From positions 1-7,218 of the forward strand of contig JAPYPM010000109.1 in the NCBI GenBank assembly GCA_029937635.1: DNA of 7,218 nt, read 5' to 3'. The first letter of the stretch is position 1; every line of letters begins with the position of its first letter. Below are positions 6,135 through 7,218 of the stretch, one piece after another. This DNA is from Nitrospinaceae bacterium (lineage in GTDB: Bacteria; Nitrospinota; Nitrospinia; Nitrospinales; VA-1). A model generated the notes under the pieces. The model was given only the letters and a program-made list of their open reading frames with translations, did not search any database and had not been told where the DNA came from. The position numbers were made by a program, and so were the translations under genes.

Positions 6135-6989
6135 ATGATAACTATTAAAAAAGCCACAGTAAAGGACGTCGATAAACTCCTACCCCTATTGCTCGAACTA
6201 GATAGCATTAATCAAACCCAGAAGGAATGGAAAAGTCTATTTAAATTTCACTGGGATAACAATCAAAACTATTTCGGTTATGTAATGTGCGATGGAGATA
6301 AGGCTGTTGGATTTTTGGGATTATTATTTAGCCGCCGAGTTGTTAATGATCAGCCAAATAATTTTTGCAACATAACCAGTTGGATAGTGAAAAAGGAATA
6401 CCGGAGGCAAAGCCTGCATCTTCTTCTTCCGGTTCTTGAACTTGATAACCAAACTATCACAGTCCTCACTTGCAACCCTGGAACATACTTTATTACTAAG
6501 AAGTTAGGTTTTATAGACCTTGAACTTGGTCAGCGGGTAATCCTTCCATTACCCTTTTTACCAAAATCAAAGCCATCAACTAATATTATATTTGACCGCT
6601 CAGAGATAGAAAAAAAACTTCAAGGGGAAACACTAAAAATATATTATGACCATTGTAATTTAAACTGCTTCCATATTTTGATTTGTGGTCCGGAAGGAAT
6701 ATGCTATTTAGTTGGAGCTCGAACTAATAAAAAAAGTATTCCTTTGCTTCATATTCATTATATGAGCGCTCATCGAGTTTTTTCATCTCATGTTAGTGCG
6801 GTTTCAGGACGCCTTTGTTGGCGGGCAAAAGTAGCCGGGTTGTTAGTGGATGAAAGACTATTACAGGGAGAGACTATTTTTCCTTCAATTCATTTTAGCC
6901 TACCGAATCCTAGAGTTTATAAATCGGACACATTGAAAAGCAATGATATAGACCTGCTTTATTCAGAATATCAAATCTTAAATTTATAA
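6135..6989 (+). CDS. GNAT-family acyltransferase with a second GNAT-like half
   Basis: The first ~130 residues follow the GNAT fold: ITIKKATVKDVDKLLPLL (2-19) is the usual first strand and helix, KAVGFLGLLFSR (56-67) the second/third strands, and NITSWIVKKEYRRQSLHLLL (79-98) the strand and acyl-CoA loop. It ends with NPGTYFITKKLGFIDLE (114-130), the typical late helix and strand. The acyl-donor loop is degenerate (YRRQSLHL instead of R/Q-x-x-G-x-G/A), so the donor may be an acyl-ACP rather than acyl-CoA (inference). The C-terminal half (about 145-284) has the look of a second, diverged GNAT unit ending in a short strand at LYSEYQIL. At 284 residues it is about twice a single GNAT domain. The start ATG has only a distant AAAAGG (6116-6121). 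By position it is the likely transferase that puts the carrier-bound acyl group onto a sugar or lipid acceptor. The acceptor is unknown. Confidence 0.75.
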   Translation: MITIKKATVKDVDKLLPLLLELDSINQTQKEWKSLFKFHWDNNQNYFGYVMCDGDKAVGFLGLLFSRRVVNDQPNNFCNITSWIVKKEYRRQSLHLLLPVLELDNQTITVLTCNPGTYFITKKLGFIDLELGQRVILPLPFLPKSKPSTNIIFDRSEIEKKLQGETLKIYYDHCNLNCFHILICGPEGICYLVGARTNKKSIPLLHIHYMSAHRVFSSHVSAVSGRLCWRAKVAGLLVDERLLQGETIFPSIHFSLPNPRVYKSDTLKSNDIDLLYSEYQILNL

Positions 6990-6995
6990 GGAGAG
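6988..6995 (+). promoter_or_regulatory. orphan ribosome binding site at the end of the acyltransferase gene
   Basis: AAGGAGAG overlaps the TAA stop of the acyltransferase gene and is close to an ideal Shine-Dalgarno sequence. The nearest usable starts downstream lead nowhere: TTG at 6998 reads two codons to a stop and ATG at 7014 reads four codons to a stop. It suggests that a further gene of the set once followed here and was lost, or that the match is chance. Confidence 0.4.
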
Positions 6996-7149
6996 AATTG
7001 ATCTAAACCTTCTATGATTTACAAATGAGATATTACCCAACCACACTAAGCCTATTGATTTAGATTATTTTTTTCGACGAATTTTTATAAATAAATTTAG
7101 TATTGTTCGACAAATTACTGTTCAAAATTTTAAATGCCTTGAAAACTAA

Positions 7150-7218
7150 TTATGGCAATGTTGCATCATCCATTAAGCCAAGAATTTTTTGAGCAAAATG
7201 GTGAGCCGAATCGGCGCC
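7150..7218 (-). CDS. possible C-terminus of a minus-strand protein, cut by the window end
   Basis: On the minus strand an open frame enters at the window end and runs 22 codons to TAA (7152-7150). The peptide includes ADSAHHFAQKILGLMDD, an amphipathic helix of the kind that ends many glycosyltransferases (D-x3-FA-x-IL-x-LxDD). The local base composition turns more GC-rich here, as expected on entering a different gene. The plus strand also has an open frame over the same bases (ATG 7152 onward), without a ribosome binding site. I favour the minus strand but cannot settle it from 69 bases. The protein family is a guess. Confidence 0.33.
   Translation of the reverse strand, partial: GADSAHHFAQKILGLMDDATLP

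Noticed and set aside
7001..7065. ATCTAAA (7001-7007) and TTTAGAT (7059-7065) followed by a T run, considered as a terminator
   Set aside because: A 7-base AT-rich stem with a loop of about 50 bases is not a credible intrinsic terminator.
7204..7214. GCCGAATCGGC near-palindrome at the right edge, considered as a hairpin or transposon end
   Set aside because: The arms meet with a single central base so no hairpin can form, and no matching copy was seen elsewhere in the window.
1..7218. CRISPR arrays, tRNA genes, insertion sequences or toxin-antitoxin genes
   Set aside because: I saw no regularly spaced repeats, cloverleaf-like sequences, transposase motifs or terminal inverted repeats on either strand.

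Overview
The window is AT-rich (by eye somewhat under 40% G+C) with short-spaced genes, and it reads as part of a surface-polysaccharide (O-antigen or capsule type) or related acyl-sugar locus of a Gram-negative-type bacterium. The gene mix (a NodB-type deacetylase next to FkbH, acyl carrier protein, MaoC-like, radical SAM and acyltransferase genes) is of a kind found in large O-antigen clusters, for example those of Leptospira. No rRNA, tRNA or housekeeping marker is present, so the organism cannot be assigned from sequence alone.

Layout. A minus-strand polysaccharide deacetylase (208-1278) is followed on its 3' side by about 200 bases that may hold the decayed tail of another gene. A 342-base divergent spacer (1279-1620) separates it from a plus-strand gene set and carries at least one plausible sigma70-type promoter facing right. 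The plus-strand set is: a MaoC/hot-dog dehydratase-like protein (1621-2124, true start perhaps 1693), a radical SAM enzyme with an N-terminal cobalamin-binding-like domain (2134-3810), a full-length FkbH-like protein (3856-5787), a stand-alone acyl carrier protein (5792-6037) and a two-part GNAT-type acyltransferase (6135-6989). Gaps within the set are 9, 45, 4 and 97 bases, so the first four genes are probably one transcript. The acyltransferase is likely but less certainly co-transcribed. The right end (6990-7218) has no complete gene. It begins with an unused ribosome binding site and may end with the C-terminus of a minus-strand protein.

How the genes could work together (inference). FkbH proteins load a glyceryl group from 1,3-bisphosphoglycerate onto an acyl carrier protein and remove the phosphate. 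Here the carrier protein directly follows FkbH and is translationally coupled to it. The MaoC-like enzyme and the radical SAM enzyme are candidates for modifying the carrier-bound C3 unit. The GNAT protein is a candidate for handing the finished acyl group to an amino sugar or another surface glycan acceptor. No ketosynthase, acyltransferase domain, thioesterase or adenylating enzyme is visible, so FkbH is the only visible source of acyl groups. The set resembles a small cassette for decorating a glycan with an unusual small acyl group. The final product is unknown.
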